In this document: piece by piece, positions 7,769-16,002 of the stretch
How positions within the stretch are numbered: position 1 is the first letter of the stretch
How the letters are laid out: every line of letters begins with the position of its first letter
NCBI GenBank assembly: GCA_017390825.1
Contig: JAFPAK010000111.1
Span: 1-26,436, forward strand
DNA from: Clostridia bacterium
GTDB lineage: Bacteria > Bacillota_A > Clostridia > Oscillospirales > Acutalibacteraceae
Length of the DNA stretch: 26,436 nt
Reading direction: 5' to 3'
Position numbers and translations under genes: made by a program
Notes under the pieces: generated by a model
Told to the model about the DNA's origin: nothing
Databases searched by the model: none
What the model saw: only the letters and a program-made list of their open reading frames with translations

Positions 7769-8542
7769 TTAATATCCGAGTCTTTTTAGCCAGGCAATAC
7801 AGCAACCAATCCAGCTATCAACAGGTTCCATACCTTTTGCAAGGCCGAGCCCGTGATGACCGTGAGGATAGATATGCAACTCATAAGGAATACTGTATCT
7901 GCTCAAAGCCGCAGCGAGGTCAAGACTGTTTTCCACCGGAACAATATTATCATCAGCAGTATGCCAAATGAATGCAGGCGGCGTATCCTTATTCACATTA
8001 AGTTCAGCCGAAAAACGTTTGCGCACCGAATGATCATCAATTCTATCTCCAAGTAACATATTCGCCGACCCAATATGCGAATTATGTACCATGCTCACAA
8101 CGGCATAACACGGGATAAATGCATCGGGCCGGGCGCTGAATTTATCGTACTCATCGCCGCATAAAACAGCATCATCATACATCGTTGCCGCACAGCAGGT
8201 AAGATGTCCGCCTGCCGAAAATCCCATTATTGCGACCTTATCAAAGCCGAAAGAACGCACGATACGAATAGCACGCAGCGCATCATTGAGCGGTATATCG
8301 CTATACTTTGGCTGCACTCTGTATTCAAGCACAAATGCCGAAATACCTGCCTTGTTCAGCTCCTTTGCGATTACAATGCCCTCATGCTCTGCACGAATAC
8401 AGTATCCGCCTCCGGGGCACACAATAACAGCCCCCGACTTGTTATCTAACGAAAAGTCACGCATAAATGGTGAAAATTCATCTGATGCCTTGTCCCCGTA
8501 CGGCACAAAATCCTTATATAAAAAAATATTTTGAGTATTCAT
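7769..8542 (-). CDS. Alpha/beta hydrolase, acetyl(xylan)-esterase-like
   Basis: 257 residues, no signal peptide, so probably cytosolic. The oxyanion-hole region reads VCPGGGYCIRAEHEG (about 41-55), the nucleophile elbow GFSAGG places Ser109, the acid is in HTADDNIVP (D197 or D198) and the base in GHHGLGL (H229 or H230). This arrangement is typical of the small esterases often called endo-xylanase-linked or acetylxylan esterases, which remove acetyl groups from oligosaccharides already taken into the cell. The exact substrate is inference. It is preceded by GGAGG and a near-consensus promoter, and is transcribed alone. Confidence 0.82.
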   Translation of the reverse strand: MNTQNIFLYKDFVPYGDKASDEFSPFMRDFSLDNKSGAVIVCPGGGYCIRAEHEGIVIAKELNKAGISAFVLEYRVQPKYSDIPLNDALRAIRIVRSFGFDKVAIMGFSAGGHLTCCAATMYDDAVLCGDEYDKFSARPDAFIPCYAVVSMVHNSHIGSANMLLGDRIDDHSVRKRFSAELNVNKDTPPAFIWHTADDNIVPVENSLDLAAALSRYSIPYELHIYPHGHHGLGLAKGMEPVDSWIGCCIAWLKRLGY

Positions 8543-8569
8543 ATAATCCTCCGATCATTTATATTTTTT

Positions 8570-8597
8570 ATTATAAACAATAACGGTTTTTTGTCAA
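8570..8597 (-). promoter_or_regulatory. Promoter of the esterase gene
   Basis: On the minus strand a perfect TTGACA (8592-8597), a 16-bp spacer and a perfect TATAAT (8570-8575) lie 27 bp upstream of the start codon. This is the strongest promoter match in the window. Confidence 0.85.
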
Positions 8598-8634
8598 GCA
8601 GAGTAAAAAGTTTAAAAAAAGAATAATTTATCTA

Positions 8635-8663
8635 TTGCAAATTCAATGAATATGTGATATTAT
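8635..8663 (+). promoter_or_regulatory. Promoter of the ferredoxin gene
   Basis: TTGCAA (8635-8640), a 17-bp spacer and TATTAT (8658-8663), 23 bp before the ATG at 8687. It is divergent from, and close to, the esterase promoter. Confidence 0.7.
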
Positions 8664-8686
8664 TTGTAAAAATGGAGGTGTTACTA

Positions 8687-8857
8687 ATGGCATACAAAAT
8701 TTCTGAAGATTGCATCAGCTGCGGCGCTTGCGCTGACGGTTGCCCCGTAGAGGCTATCTCTGAGGGTGAAGGCAAATACGAAATCAATCCGGATGCTTGC
8801 ATCGATTGCGGTTCATGCGCTGACGGTTGCCCGGTTGACGCTATTTCTGAGGCTTAA
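8687..8857 (+). CDS. 2[4Fe-4S] ferredoxin
   Basis: 56 residues with two CxxCxxCxxxCP motifs (CISCGACADGCP and CIDCGSCADGCP), one per [4Fe-4S] cluster, and the internal pseudo-twofold repeat typical of clostridial ferredoxin. It is a small cytosolic one-electron carrier between enzymes such as pyruvate:ferredoxin oxidoreductase and hydrogenase. The start at 8687 is chosen because GGAGGTG precedes it by 8 bases; an in-frame upstream start would add residues upstream of the ribosome site and overlap the -10 box. It is a monocistronic unit with its own promoter and terminator. Confidence 0.97.
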   Translation: MAYKISEDCISCGACADGCPVEAISEGEGKYEINPDACIDCGSCADGCPVDAISEA

Positions 8858-8879
8858 TCAATTACTTAAACCACTAAAA

Positions 8880-8912
8880 CAAGGCGTGTTGCGTTCTGCG
8901 TAATGCGCCTTG
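8880..8912 (+). terminator. Terminator after the ferredoxin gene
   Basis: CAAGGCG and CGCCTTG bracket an imperfect inner stem (TTGCG/CGTAA), followed by AATCTTTAAAA. The U-tract is short, so partial read-through into the methyltransferase gene is possible; that gene shows no clear promoter of its own. Confidence 0.65.
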
Positions 8913-8935
8913 AATCTTTAAAAGGGATTTAATTT

Positions 8936-9673
8936 ATGAAAAAGGAAGATTTAGGCGGTATAACACTGTTTTGTTCGGACATACACCGTTTCGGCACCGA
9001 TGCGGTACTGCTTGAATATTTTGCAAATAATAAAAAATTCAAAAATGCCTGTGATATCGGCACCGGTTGCGGTATTATTGCGCTATTGCTTGCAAGAGAT
9101 AGCAAAACCGCTTCCATCACCGCTGTTGATATTCAGCCCGATGCTATCGCACTTGTAAAGTCAGCGGTAGATGAAAATGGGCTTGCTGATCGTGTTGCTC
9201 CGCTTTGCTGTGATGTTAAGTCGTTGCCGAAGCAGATGAACGGTAAATACGACCTTGTTGTATGTAATCCACCGTATAAAAAGCACGGTGCAGGACTTAC
9301 GACAGGATGTGACGGCATTGATATTGCACGCATGGAGATAAAATGCGAGTTTTCGGATATCGCAGCGGCTGCGGCTATGCTTTTAATGCCAAACGGTAGG
9401 TTTTGCGTATGCAACCGTCCCGAACGGCTCTGCGATGTCATCTGCGCTATGAATGAGTATGGCATATCGCCGAAAAGACTTCGTATGATTAGCAATGAAG
9501 CAGGATCTTCCCCGATGCTGTTTTTATGTGAAGGAGTAAAAGGCGCAAAGGATGGGATTAAAATTCTTCCTGAGTTGTATTTAAAGGAAAACGGAAAAGA
9601 CTCAAAAGAGATCGAACTTATATATAAGAATTGGCGGGAACATTTATCCCGAAAATGTGAGGAGGAGCAGTAA
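8936..9673 (+). CDS. tRNA1(Val) (adenine37-N6)-methyltransferase-like protein
   Basis: 245 residues, Rossmann-fold SAM methyltransferase. The SAM loop DIGTGCGIIAL lies at 40-50, the ribose-binding acid in AVDIQPDA, and the adenine N6-methylation motif NPPY at 111-114. The opening (DLGGITLFCSDIHRFGTDAVLL) matches the YfiC/TrmN6 group, which methylates A37 of tRNA-Val; assigning that exact nucleotide is by family. The start has AAAGGGA upstream. The stop overlaps the rsmI start (TAATG), so the two rRNA/tRNA modification genes are translationally coupled, a common pairing in Firmicutes. Confidence 0.88.
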   Translation: MKKEDLGGITLFCSDIHRFGTDAVLLEYFANNKKFKNACDIGTGCGIIALLLARDSKTASITAVDIQPDAIALVKSAVDENGLADRVAPLCCDVKSLPKQMNGKYDLVVCNPPYKKHGAGLTTGCDGIDIARMEIKCEFSDIAAAAAMLLMPNGRFCVCNRPERLCDVICAMNEYGISPKRLRMISNEAGSSPMLFLCEGVKGAKDGIKILPELYLKENGKDSKEIELIYKNWREHLSRKCEEEQ

Positions 9674-10497
9674 TGGCACGGCTTTATGTGGTAGGCACAC
9701 CTATCGGTAATCTTGAGGACTTATCCCCACGGGCAATACGTATACTGTCCGAGGTCGATTTTATCGCCGCCGAGGATACCCGTGTTACAATGAAGCTGCT
9801 CACCCATTTCGGTATCAAAAAGCCACTTGTTTCATACCATGAGCATAACAGAGTAACAAGAACGGGAGAAATTTTATCACGCATAAAATGTGGTGAAAAC
9901 TGCGCTCTTGTGACCGATGCAGGCATGCCTGCTATATCAGATCCCGGTGAGGATCTTGTAAGAGCCTGCCGCGAGGAGAATGTAGATGTTGAATCGGTTC
10001 CGGGCCCCACAGCCTTTGCCACCGCAATGGCAATATCAGGTATGAGTTCCGGCAGATTTACATTTGAGGGCTTTCTGAGTGTGAATAAACGCAGCCGCAA
10101 GGAGCATCTTGCTCAAATTGTGAATGAGCCACGCACGATGATCTTCTACGAAGCGCCGCACAAGCTGATATACACCTTGCAGGATATGTATGATGCCTTG
10201 GGTGATCGTGAGATAGCAGTCTGCCGTGAGATAACAAAGCTGCATGAGCAGGTAATAAAAACCACTCTTTCCGGCGCTATTGCCCATTTTGCAGAAACCA
10301 AGCCGCAGGGCGAATTCGTACTTGTTATTGAGGGTGCAAAGCCACAGGATGACGATAATGAATATACGCTTGAAGATGCAGTCGATATTGCAAGAAAACT
10401 GCAAGATAGCGGAATGCCGGCATCAGCCGCCGCAAAGCAGGCAGCCTCCGCCACCGGCAAGAAAAAAGGCGATATCTACAAGCTATTATGTGAGTGA
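9673..10497 (+). CDS. rsmI: 16S rRNA (cytidine1402-2'-O)-methyltransferase RsmI
   Basis: 274 residues, a member of the tetrapyrrole-methylase superfamily. The N-terminal GTPIGNLEDLSPRA, the AEDTR motif, the SAM-binding ALVTDAGMPAISDPGEDLV and the PGPTA motif are diagnostic. It methylates the ribose of C1402 in the ribosomal P site. A short C-terminal helical segment (SAAAKQAASATGKKKGDIYKLL) resembles the usual RsmI tail. It overlaps the upstream methyltransferase gene by 1 bp, with GAGGAG just before the start, and ends ahead of a strong terminator. Confidence 0.95.
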   Translation: MARLYVVGTPIGNLEDLSPRAIRILSEVDFIAAEDTRVTMKLLTHFGIKKPLVSYHEHNRVTRTGEILSRIKCGENCALVTDAGMPAISDPGEDLVRACREENVDVESVPGPTAFATAMAISGMSSGRFTFEGFLSVNKRSRKEHLAQIVNEPRTMIFYEAPHKLIYTLQDMYDALGDREIAVCREITKLHEQVIKTTLSGAIAHFAETKPQGEFVLVIEGAKPQDDDNEYTLEDAVDIARKLQDSGMPASAAAKQAASATGKKKGDIYKLLCE

Positions 10498-10506
10498 ATA
10501 ATGAAT

Positions 10507-10546
10507 AAACCACACGGAAAAGCAGTTGATTTCCGTGTGGTTTTGT
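10507..10546. terminator. Bidirectional terminator between rsmI and the deacetylase
   Basis: AAACCACACGGAAA (10507-10520) pairs perfectly with TTTCCGTGTGGTTT (10530-10543). TTTTGTTT follows on the plus strand and TTTATTCATTATT on the minus strand, so it can serve both converging units. Confidence 0.88.
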
Positions 10547-11398
10547 TTATCTTTGCTCGTTCATAATACCTACAAGATCTTCGAAAGTGACGAACTCGTA
10601 GCCGCTTTTTTTCAGCATCTTGATTATGCTCTCTATCTTGTAACGATAGGTTGCAATTCCGGCTTTGAGATAATATTTATCTGCTAAATTCAGTTCCTTT
10701 ATGAAAGGAACTCTTTGGTGTGTAAGCTCAAACGGATGAAGATAGAATACATAGTAGTTGCTCTGTTTAAGGTGCTGGTGTATAAGTGATTTTATAAAGC
10801 TCCAATTACTGAGCCTTACATATCCTCCGCCGGATATAGGGAAGCGGTGACCGAACACCTTTGACCTTGAAAGTCCGAATTCATAAAATCCGTCCTTATG
10901 AAAAATGCCCTCACGCAGCTTACTAAAACTGCTCAGATCAAGTTCAACAGTATGACGGGCAGGAAAATCAAGATGGCTTGAATCATAGCTGAAGCCCAGC
11001 TCACGCAAAATATCAAGTCTTGCTTTATCTATGCTGAAACAGGGCGCACGAAAGCCGACTACCTCTGTGCCAAACAGCTCACAGAGCATCTCTCTTGCCT
11101 TTTTGGTCTGTTCTCTGAATTTCTCAAGGCTTAAATCCATAGGTGCAATATGCTCGTAGCTGTGAAGTGCTACTCTATGCCCTGCCGAAACACATCTTTT
11201 CATCTTACCTGCTATCTTCGGAGCAAGCTTGCCGACCGTGAAAAGCGTGCTTTTAATACCGTATTTATCGAGAATCTTTATATACTCATCAAATCCGTCG
11301 AGCAAATCTACTTCAATATCCGCTCCGGAATAGCTGACACACTCCGTATCGGTAAATGCTTCAACATCCATTGTGAAAACTGCGTATTTCTTATTCAT
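10547..11398 (-). CDS. Polysaccharide deacetylase (NodB domain, DUF3473-like tail)
   Basis: 283 residues. The NodB-fold metal triad is visible as D11 (FTMDVEAF) with H79 and H83 (HSYEH), followed by FRAPCFS (substrate-binding Arg) and SYDSS. The C-terminal part, with GGGYVRLS and FYLHPFEL, resembles the DUF3473 extension of exopolysaccharide-linked deacetylases. Such enzymes remove N- or O-acetyl groups from surface glycans, but no signal peptide is visible here, so the site of action is uncertain. The start codon overlaps the stop of the upstream hydrolase (ATGAATAA, 8 bp), so the pair is translationally coupled. Confidence 0.85.
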   Translation of the reverse strand: MNKKYAVFTMDVEAFTDTECVSYSGADIEVDLLDGFDEYIKILDKYGIKSTLFTVGKLAPKIAGKMKRCVSAGHRVALHSYEHIAPMDLSLEKFREQTKKAREMLCELFGTEVVGFRAPCFSIDKARLDILRELGFSYDSSHLDFPARHTVELDLSSFSKLREGIFHKDGFYEFGLSRSKVFGHRFPISGGGYVRLSNWSFIKSLIHQHLKQSNYYVFYLHPFELTHQRVPFIKELNLADKYYLKAGIATYRYKIESIIKMLKKSGYEFVTFEDLVGIMNEQR

Positions 11399-12347
11399 TC
11401 TTCAAAAACTCTATAATTGCGTTATCGTATTTCTCGGTGTTGTTGATACGAAGATGCGAATGTCCGCCGTTTTCAAACCAGACGAGTTTTTTATCAACTG
11501 AAGCGCATGCATTGTAAAGCTGAATACTCTTTTTCGGAATTGAAAAAACATCCTTTTCTCCATACAAAAACAACACTCGCTGATGCACATTCCTGATAGC
11601 CTTTATCGGCTTATCCTTATACACGTTTGCGCCGGTATGCTTTTTAATAAGCAGCATAACGGTATCAAGCACCGGAAAAAGCGGACGGTTATCATACATC
11701 ATATGGCGCTTAAAAGTCTCACGGAAGGATACAAAGCAACCTTCGGTAATAAGGCCTTTTATGCAATCCGGACAATCCTTTTTCGCCATAGCAATAAGAC
11801 CTGCTGCCGTGCCTATGCAGATACCGTGGATATATACCTTTTCATTGCCAAAATTTTTACACACATATTCTGCCCACGCTGCAACATCACGGCTTTCATC
11901 AATACCAATAGTGTTATACTTACCGTCTGACTTTCCGTGTGCACGGGTATCAATAACCAAAACATTAAAGCCTGCATTTTTATATGGCGGCGCAAAGTAA
12001 TATGAATACATAAGACTTTCACATCTGCCCGGCAATATGATAATGCAATTTTTACCGCCAAAATCAAAATACTCACCGTAAAGACGGTATCCGTCGTTTT
12101 CTATCATAACTTCGCTGCAATGCTTGCTGTTTTCCTCTGCCCAACGCACACCGCTGTTCCACATAGCAAGCTGCTCATCATTTTCCGGAGCAGAACATAC
12201 TCTACCCCATTTTTCAGGCGATGTACGTACAAGCTGATCGTTATAGACCTTTTTGGATATCGGTAATGTTACTGCCAGCATTGCAACAAATCCGCCGATA
12301 ACAGCAAGCACAGCAATAATTAAAATTATGGTTAAAATATACGGCAT
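11391..12347 (-). CDS. Membrane-anchored alpha/beta hydrolase with Cys at the nucleophile position
   Basis: 318 residues from the ATG at 12347, chosen for the GGAGGGG just upstream. Residues about 2-27 form one hydrophobic N-terminal helix, then an alpha/beta hydrolase domain, probably outside the membrane. The nucleophile elbow reads HGICIG, with Cys177 (TGC) where related proteins have Ser. The acid lies in LYGEKDVFS and the base in NGGHSHLR. Cys nucleophiles are known in dienelactone hydrolases, so activity is possible. The enzyme is coupled to the polysaccharide deacetylase downstream, suggesting a shared cell-surface role; this is inference. Confidence 0.82.
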   Translation of the reverse strand: MPYILTIILIIAVLAVIGGFVAMLAVTLPISKKVYNDQLVRTSPEKWGRVCSAPENDEQLAMWNSGVRWAEENSKHCSEVMIENDGYRLYGEYFDFGGKNCIIILPGRCESLMYSYYFAPPYKNAGFNVLVIDTRAHGKSDGKYNTIGIDESRDVAAWAEYVCKNFGNEKVYIHGICIGTAAGLIAMAKKDCPDCIKGLITEGCFVSFRETFKRHMMYDNRPLFPVLDTVMLLIKKHTGANVYKDKPIKAIRNVHQRVLFLYGEKDVFSIPKKSIQLYNACASVDKKLVWFENGGHSHLRINNTEKYDNAIIEFLKNE

Positions 12348-12407
12348 TTTCCCCTCCAAAATACATATAAATTTATAGCCTGAACAATTATAACATATAC
12401 CTTGTAT

Positions 12408-12443
12408 AATTTCATCATTTTTTATCAAAAAAATGATGAAATT
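12408..12443. promoter_or_regulatory. Perfect 16-bp inverted repeat next to the fak operon promoter
   Basis: AATTTCATCATTTTTT (12408-12423) and AAAAAATGATGAAATT (12428-12443) are exact complements around ATCA. It ends one base before the -35 box of the fak promoter and lies between two divergent units, so no gene ends here and a terminator role is unlikely. It is a candidate binding site for a regulator of the fak operon and/or the divergent hydrolase. Confidence 0.5.
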
Positions 12444-12444
12444 G

Positions 12445-12473
12445 TTGAAATATTAGCTGTGTTATGATATCAT
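12445..12473 (+). promoter_or_regulatory. Promoter of the fakB-fakB-fakA-plsX operon
   Basis: TTGAAA (12445-12450), a 17-bp spacer and TATCAT (12468-12473), 37 bp before the first start codon. The -10 box lies in the perfect palindrome ATGATATCAT (12464-12473). Confidence 0.7.
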
Positions 12474-12510
12474 ATTAAATATATTAAAGTTATTTAAGGA
12501 AATATAAAAA

Positions 12511-13458
12511 ATGGCCGATTTTGTTATTATACCGGATACTTCTTCAGATCTGACAAAGGATCTTCGTGAACGATTTGATATACCTGATTATATCAAGGGA
12601 ATCGTGTATTTCCCGGACGGACACGCTGAGCCTGCCGATCTTGATTGGGAGCATTATTCACCCAAAGCCTTTTATGAGTCAATGTCAGATAAGAATACGC
12701 TTTACAAAACTGCCTGCGCTCCTACCGGAGATATTTTGGAAGTTTATGAAAAATATTTAAAAGAGGGCAAGGACATACTTGCAATAGTTTTATCAACCGC
12801 TCTTTCGGGCACATATCAGGCCTGTGAATTAGTTAAAAAGGAACTGTTGAAAAAATATCCCGAACGAAAAATAATTATTATCGACTCACTTCGTTACTCA
12901 ACTTCACTGTCGCTGCTGGTTATAATGGCGTCACAAAAAAAGGCGGAAGGAGCAACCATTGAGGAAACTGCTGAATTTGTTGAAAACAACAAGCATTGTA
13001 TTCATCAAATGGGCTCTATGGACGATCTTTTCTTCCTTTGTAAAACAGGTAGAATTTCGAATTTCAATGCATTTTTCGGAACACTTATCGGCGTAAATCC
13101 GATGGCAGATTTCAATCGCAAGGGTCTTTCAGAGGTGTTGGCTAAAGTCAAGGGTAAGCGTGCGGCTTTTGACGCAGTTATCCGCTATATGAAAAAAACT
13201 GTAATTGAACCCGAAAAGCAGATAATGTTCGTTGCTCATTCCAACCGTCCTGAGGCTGCTCAAAAGCTTAGGGATATGATACAAAAGGAGTTTAATCCCA
13301 AGGAGATCATTATTAATGATGTAGGTATGTCCTGCGGTGTATCAATAGGACCGGGACTTTGTGCTGCGTTTTATCATGGTACTGAGATAAGCGAAAACAA
13401 CGAAAAAGAAAAGGCAATTATGAACGAAATTATTACGCAGCAGCGCAATAAAAAATAA
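12511..13458 (+). CDS. DegV-family fatty-acid binding protein (FakB type), first copy
   Basis: 315 residues. The opening IPDTSSDL, the LSTALSGTYQA motif, IDSLRYS and KTGRISNFNAFFG are DegV/FakB landmarks, and VAHSNRPEAA supplies the conserved His region. FakB proteins hold a free fatty acid in a closed pocket and present its carboxylate to the kinase FakA. The usual SQP-type loop reads TACAPTGD here, and it is only modestly similar to the second copy, so the two may prefer different chain types, as seen for paired FakBs in other Firmicutes. It is cytosolic and first in a four-gene operon, 15 bp ahead of the second copy. AAGGAAAT precedes the start. Confidence 0.88.
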   Translation: MADFVIIPDTSSDLTKDLRERFDIPDYIKGIVYFPDGHAEPADLDWEHYSPKAFYESMSDKNTLYKTACAPTGDILEVYEKYLKEGKDILAIVLSTALSGTYQACELVKKELLKKYPERKIIIIDSLRYSTSLSLLVIMASQKKAEGATIEETAEFVENNKHCIHQMGSMDDLFFLCKTGRISNFNAFFGTLIGVNPMADFNRKGLSEVLAKVKGKRAAFDAVIRYMKKTVIEPEKQIMFVAHSNRPEAAQKLRDMIQKEFNPKEIIINDVGMSCGVSIGPGLCAAFYHGTEISENNEKEKAIMNEIITQQRNKK

Positions 13459-13473
13459 GAAAGAGGGGCTAAT

Positions 13474-14361
13474 ATGAGAAAGTATGCAATTATCACTGAT
13501 TCAACCAGCGATCTTGAGAAATCTGTCCGTAATCAGTATGACATTGACTATGTTGCAATGAATTACATAATCAACGATGTTGAATATGTAGCATCTCTCG
13601 ATTGGGAAAGTCATTCTGCAAAAGAATTCTACGATATTATGCGTAAAGGTACTCGTGTGTTTACAACACAGGTTCCGCGTGTTGCATATGAAGAAAAGTT
13701 CAGAGAATGGCTCGATAAAGAATACGATATCATATATATTTCCTGCTCATCGGCACTTTCGAGTTCGATAAACACAGCACGAATCGTTGCAGACGAGCTT
13801 AAAAAAGAATATGATGCTGCAAAGATCTACTGCATCGACTCGCTTATCAGTTCACTCGGTCAAGGCTATCTTGCTATGCTTGCCTCGGATCTCCGCAAGG
13901 AAGGCAAGAGTATTGACGAAGTAAGCGATGCAATTGAAGGCTGCAAGCTTTGCGTAAATCAGGTTGGTACTGTCGGCAGTCTTGAATATCTGCGCCGAGC
14001 AGGTCGTGTAAAGGCATCCAGCGCATTTTTCGGCGATCTTTTCGGTGTTAAGCCGATAATTATATCCGACCGTATAGGTCAGAACTATGCTTATAAAAAG
14101 GTAAAAGGACTTAATAACTCACGCCGTGCTATCGCAGAGGATATTAAAGAGGCAGCTGACGGAATTTACGAAAATCTCTATATCAGCCATGCTGACTGTC
14201 TTGCAGACGCAGAAGCTGTTCGTGATGAGATACTGAAGATCGCTCCCTTTAAAAATGTTCATATAGACACGATCCGTCCTATCGTTGGTGCATCAGTAGG
14301 TCCGGGAACTATCATTGTATTCTGCCGCGGCAAAGAAGTTACGATAGAGGGAAAAGAATAA
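13474..14361 (+). CDS. DegV-family fatty-acid binding protein (FakB type), second copy
   Basis: 295 residues. ITDSTSDLEKSV, SCSSALSSSINTARI, IDSLISSLGQG, YLRRAGRVKASSAFFGDLFGVKP and the C-terminal GASVGPGTIIVF glycine motif define a complete DegV fold. The carboxylate loop reads TTQVPR rather than the common TSQPS. Like the first copy it should carry a fatty acid to FakA. A GAGGGG ribosome site precedes the start. Its stop codon abuts the fakA start with no gap, which indicates coupled translation and supports a physical partnership. Confidence 0.9.
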   Translation: MRKYAIITDSTSDLEKSVRNQYDIDYVAMNYIINDVEYVASLDWESHSAKEFYDIMRKGTRVFTTQVPRVAYEEKFREWLDKEYDIIYISCSSALSSSINTARIVADELKKEYDAAKIYCIDSLISSLGQGYLAMLASDLRKEGKSIDEVSDAIEGCKLCVNQVGTVGSLEYLRRAGRVKASSAFFGDLFGVKPIIISDRIGQNYAYKKVKGLNNSRRAIAEDIKEAADGIYENLYISHADCLADAEAVRDEILKIAPFKNVHIDTIRPIVGASVGPGTIIVFCRGKEVTIEGKE

Positions 14362-15999
14362 ATGCAGACACAAATGCTTAACGGTACTCTGCTTCACGGT
14401 ATGTTTCAAAACGGATACCGTAATCTTAAACGCAATGTAGATATCATCAACAATCTTAATGTATTCCCCGTGCCGGACGGCGACACAGGTACTAACATGG
14501 CAAAAACCTTGGGTGGCGGTGTTCGCTCTGCAAAGGGAGAAGAAAATGTTGATAAGTATATGAAATATCTCTCGCAGGCTGTGCTTATGTCGGCAAGAGG
14601 AAATTCGGGCGTTATTTTTTCTCAGTTCATCCACGGCATCTATGTGGGGTTGACCGATAAAGAAACCGTATCGATTGCTGATTTTTCATATGCTTTCAAG
14701 TGTGCCAAGGAGGACGCATATCGTTCTGTTATCACCCCGACCGAAGGAACGATGCTGACTGTCATACGAATGGCGGCAGATTTTCTTGAAGAGAATTATT
14801 CGGATTTTAATTCCTTTGAAGAGTGTTTCAAGGCTCTTATCGGGCAGATGAAAAATACGCTTGCAAAAACTCCCGATATGCTGCCGGTTTTAAAGGAAGC
14901 CGGTGTTGTAGACAGCGGAGGTGCAGGTCTTATCTGCATATTCGATGGTATGTACGAATACCTTTGTGGCGAAGAGATAGAGGACAGCGCCTCTTTTTTG
15001 GAAAACACATCATCGGATATGCCAAGCATCGGCAATTTCGGCGCTGACAGCAAGCTTGAATACGGCTATTGCACAGAATTCCTGCTTCAGCTCATGAATG
15101 CAAAATGCGATATTGATGCTTTTAATATCAATGAATTTATCCCGTTTCTTGAAGCCTTGGGCAACTCTATTGTAGCGGTGCAAAACGGTAGTATCGTAAA
15201 GGTACATATTCATACCTTCACGCCTGAAAAGGTGCTGGAATTGGGCAGACGCTACGGTGAATTCATCACGCTTAAGATCGAAAATATGTCGGTTCAGCAC
15301 AGCGAAACAGAAAATACAAAGGAAAAAGAGCATCTTAAATATGCCATCGTTGCAGTTGCTTCAGGTGACGGCATTATTGATTATTTTTACAGTATCGGCG
15401 CAAATTTTATCATCAACGGCGGACAGACGCAGAACCCGTCTGTAGATGATTTTATAGCTGCTTTCAACAGTCTTGATGCAGAGCATATCGTGGTGTTGCC
15501 AAACAACTCTAATGTTGTGATGACAGCAAGACAGGCGGCACAGATGTATGATAAAACCGATATCCGTGTCATTCCCACGAAATCTGTGGTTGAAGGATAT
15601 TCCGCTCTTTCGATGATGAACCTCTGGGTGGATACTGTTGATGAACTTATTTCTGATATGACCTCCTGCCTTGATAATGTTACAACAGGATGTGTCACCA
15701 CCGCAACAAGAGACTGCAATATCGGCGGCATTGATGTTACAAAAGGCGACTACATCGGACTTGACGGCGAAACCATCATTGCCGCAGGCAAAAATCTTGT
15801 AGATACCGCAATAGCTCTTGTTCACCGTGTAAATGAGGTCTGCGAAAAAGAGGTCATCACTGTTTTCGTCGGCAATGGAGTAAGCGAAGAAGATAAAAAC
15901 GAATTCTCAAACCGCATCATTGAACAATATCCGCTGTGTGAAGTCGGTATGATCAACGGCAAGCAGGATATTTATCCGTTTATTATTTCTTTGGAGTAA
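14362..15999 (+). CDS. fakA: Fatty acid kinase catalytic subunit (DhaL/DAK2 domain), FakA
   Basis: 545 residues, the usual FakA length. The N-terminal DhaL nucleotide domain contains NVFPVPDGDTGTNM with metal-binding aspartates D39 and D41, and SARGNSGVIFSQF. A middle Cys/His-containing linker (GYCTEFLLQL, KVHIHT) and a C-terminal DegV-like FakA domain (PNNSNVVMTARQAA, PTKSVVEGYSAL) follow. FakA phosphorylates the carboxylate of a FakB-bound fatty acid using ATP, giving acyl-phosphate. The immediate neighbours, two FakB-type proteins upstream and PlsX downstream by 3 bp, form the expected pathway. Confidence 0.93.
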   Translation: MQTQMLNGTLLHGMFQNGYRNLKRNVDIINNLNVFPVPDGDTGTNMAKTLGGGVRSAKGEENVDKYMKYLSQAVLMSARGNSGVIFSQFIHGIYVGLTDKETVSIADFSYAFKCAKEDAYRSVITPTEGTMLTVIRMAADFLEENYSDFNSFEECFKALIGQMKNTLAKTPDMLPVLKEAGVVDSGGAGLICIFDGMYEYLCGEEIEDSASFLENTSSDMPSIGNFGADSKLEYGYCTEFLLQLMNAKCDIDAFNINEFIPFLEALGNSIVAVQNGSIVKVHIHTFTPEKVLELGRRYGEFITLKIENMSVQHSETENTKEKEHLKYAIVAVASGDGIIDYFYSIGANFIINGGQTQNPSVDDFIAAFNSLDAEHIVVLPNNSNVVMTARQAAQMYDKTDIRVIPTKSVVEGYSALSMMNLWVDTVDELISDMTSCLDNVTTGCVTTATRDCNIGGIDVTKGDYIGLDGETIIAAGKNLVDTAIALVHRVNEVCEKEVITVFVGNGVSEEDKNEFSNRIIEQYPLCEVGMINGKQDIYPFIISLE

Positions 16000-16002
16000 T
16001 TT

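Noticed and set aside
8858..8935. A separate promoter for the trmN6-like and rsmI pair
   Set aside because: I could not find a -35/-10 pair with acceptable spacing; read-through from the ferredoxin unit or a promoter too weak to recognise remains possible.
15361..15825. A 154-residue minus-strand reading frame inside fakA
   Set aside because: Antisense shadow of a conserved gene, without a ribosome site or recognisable domain.
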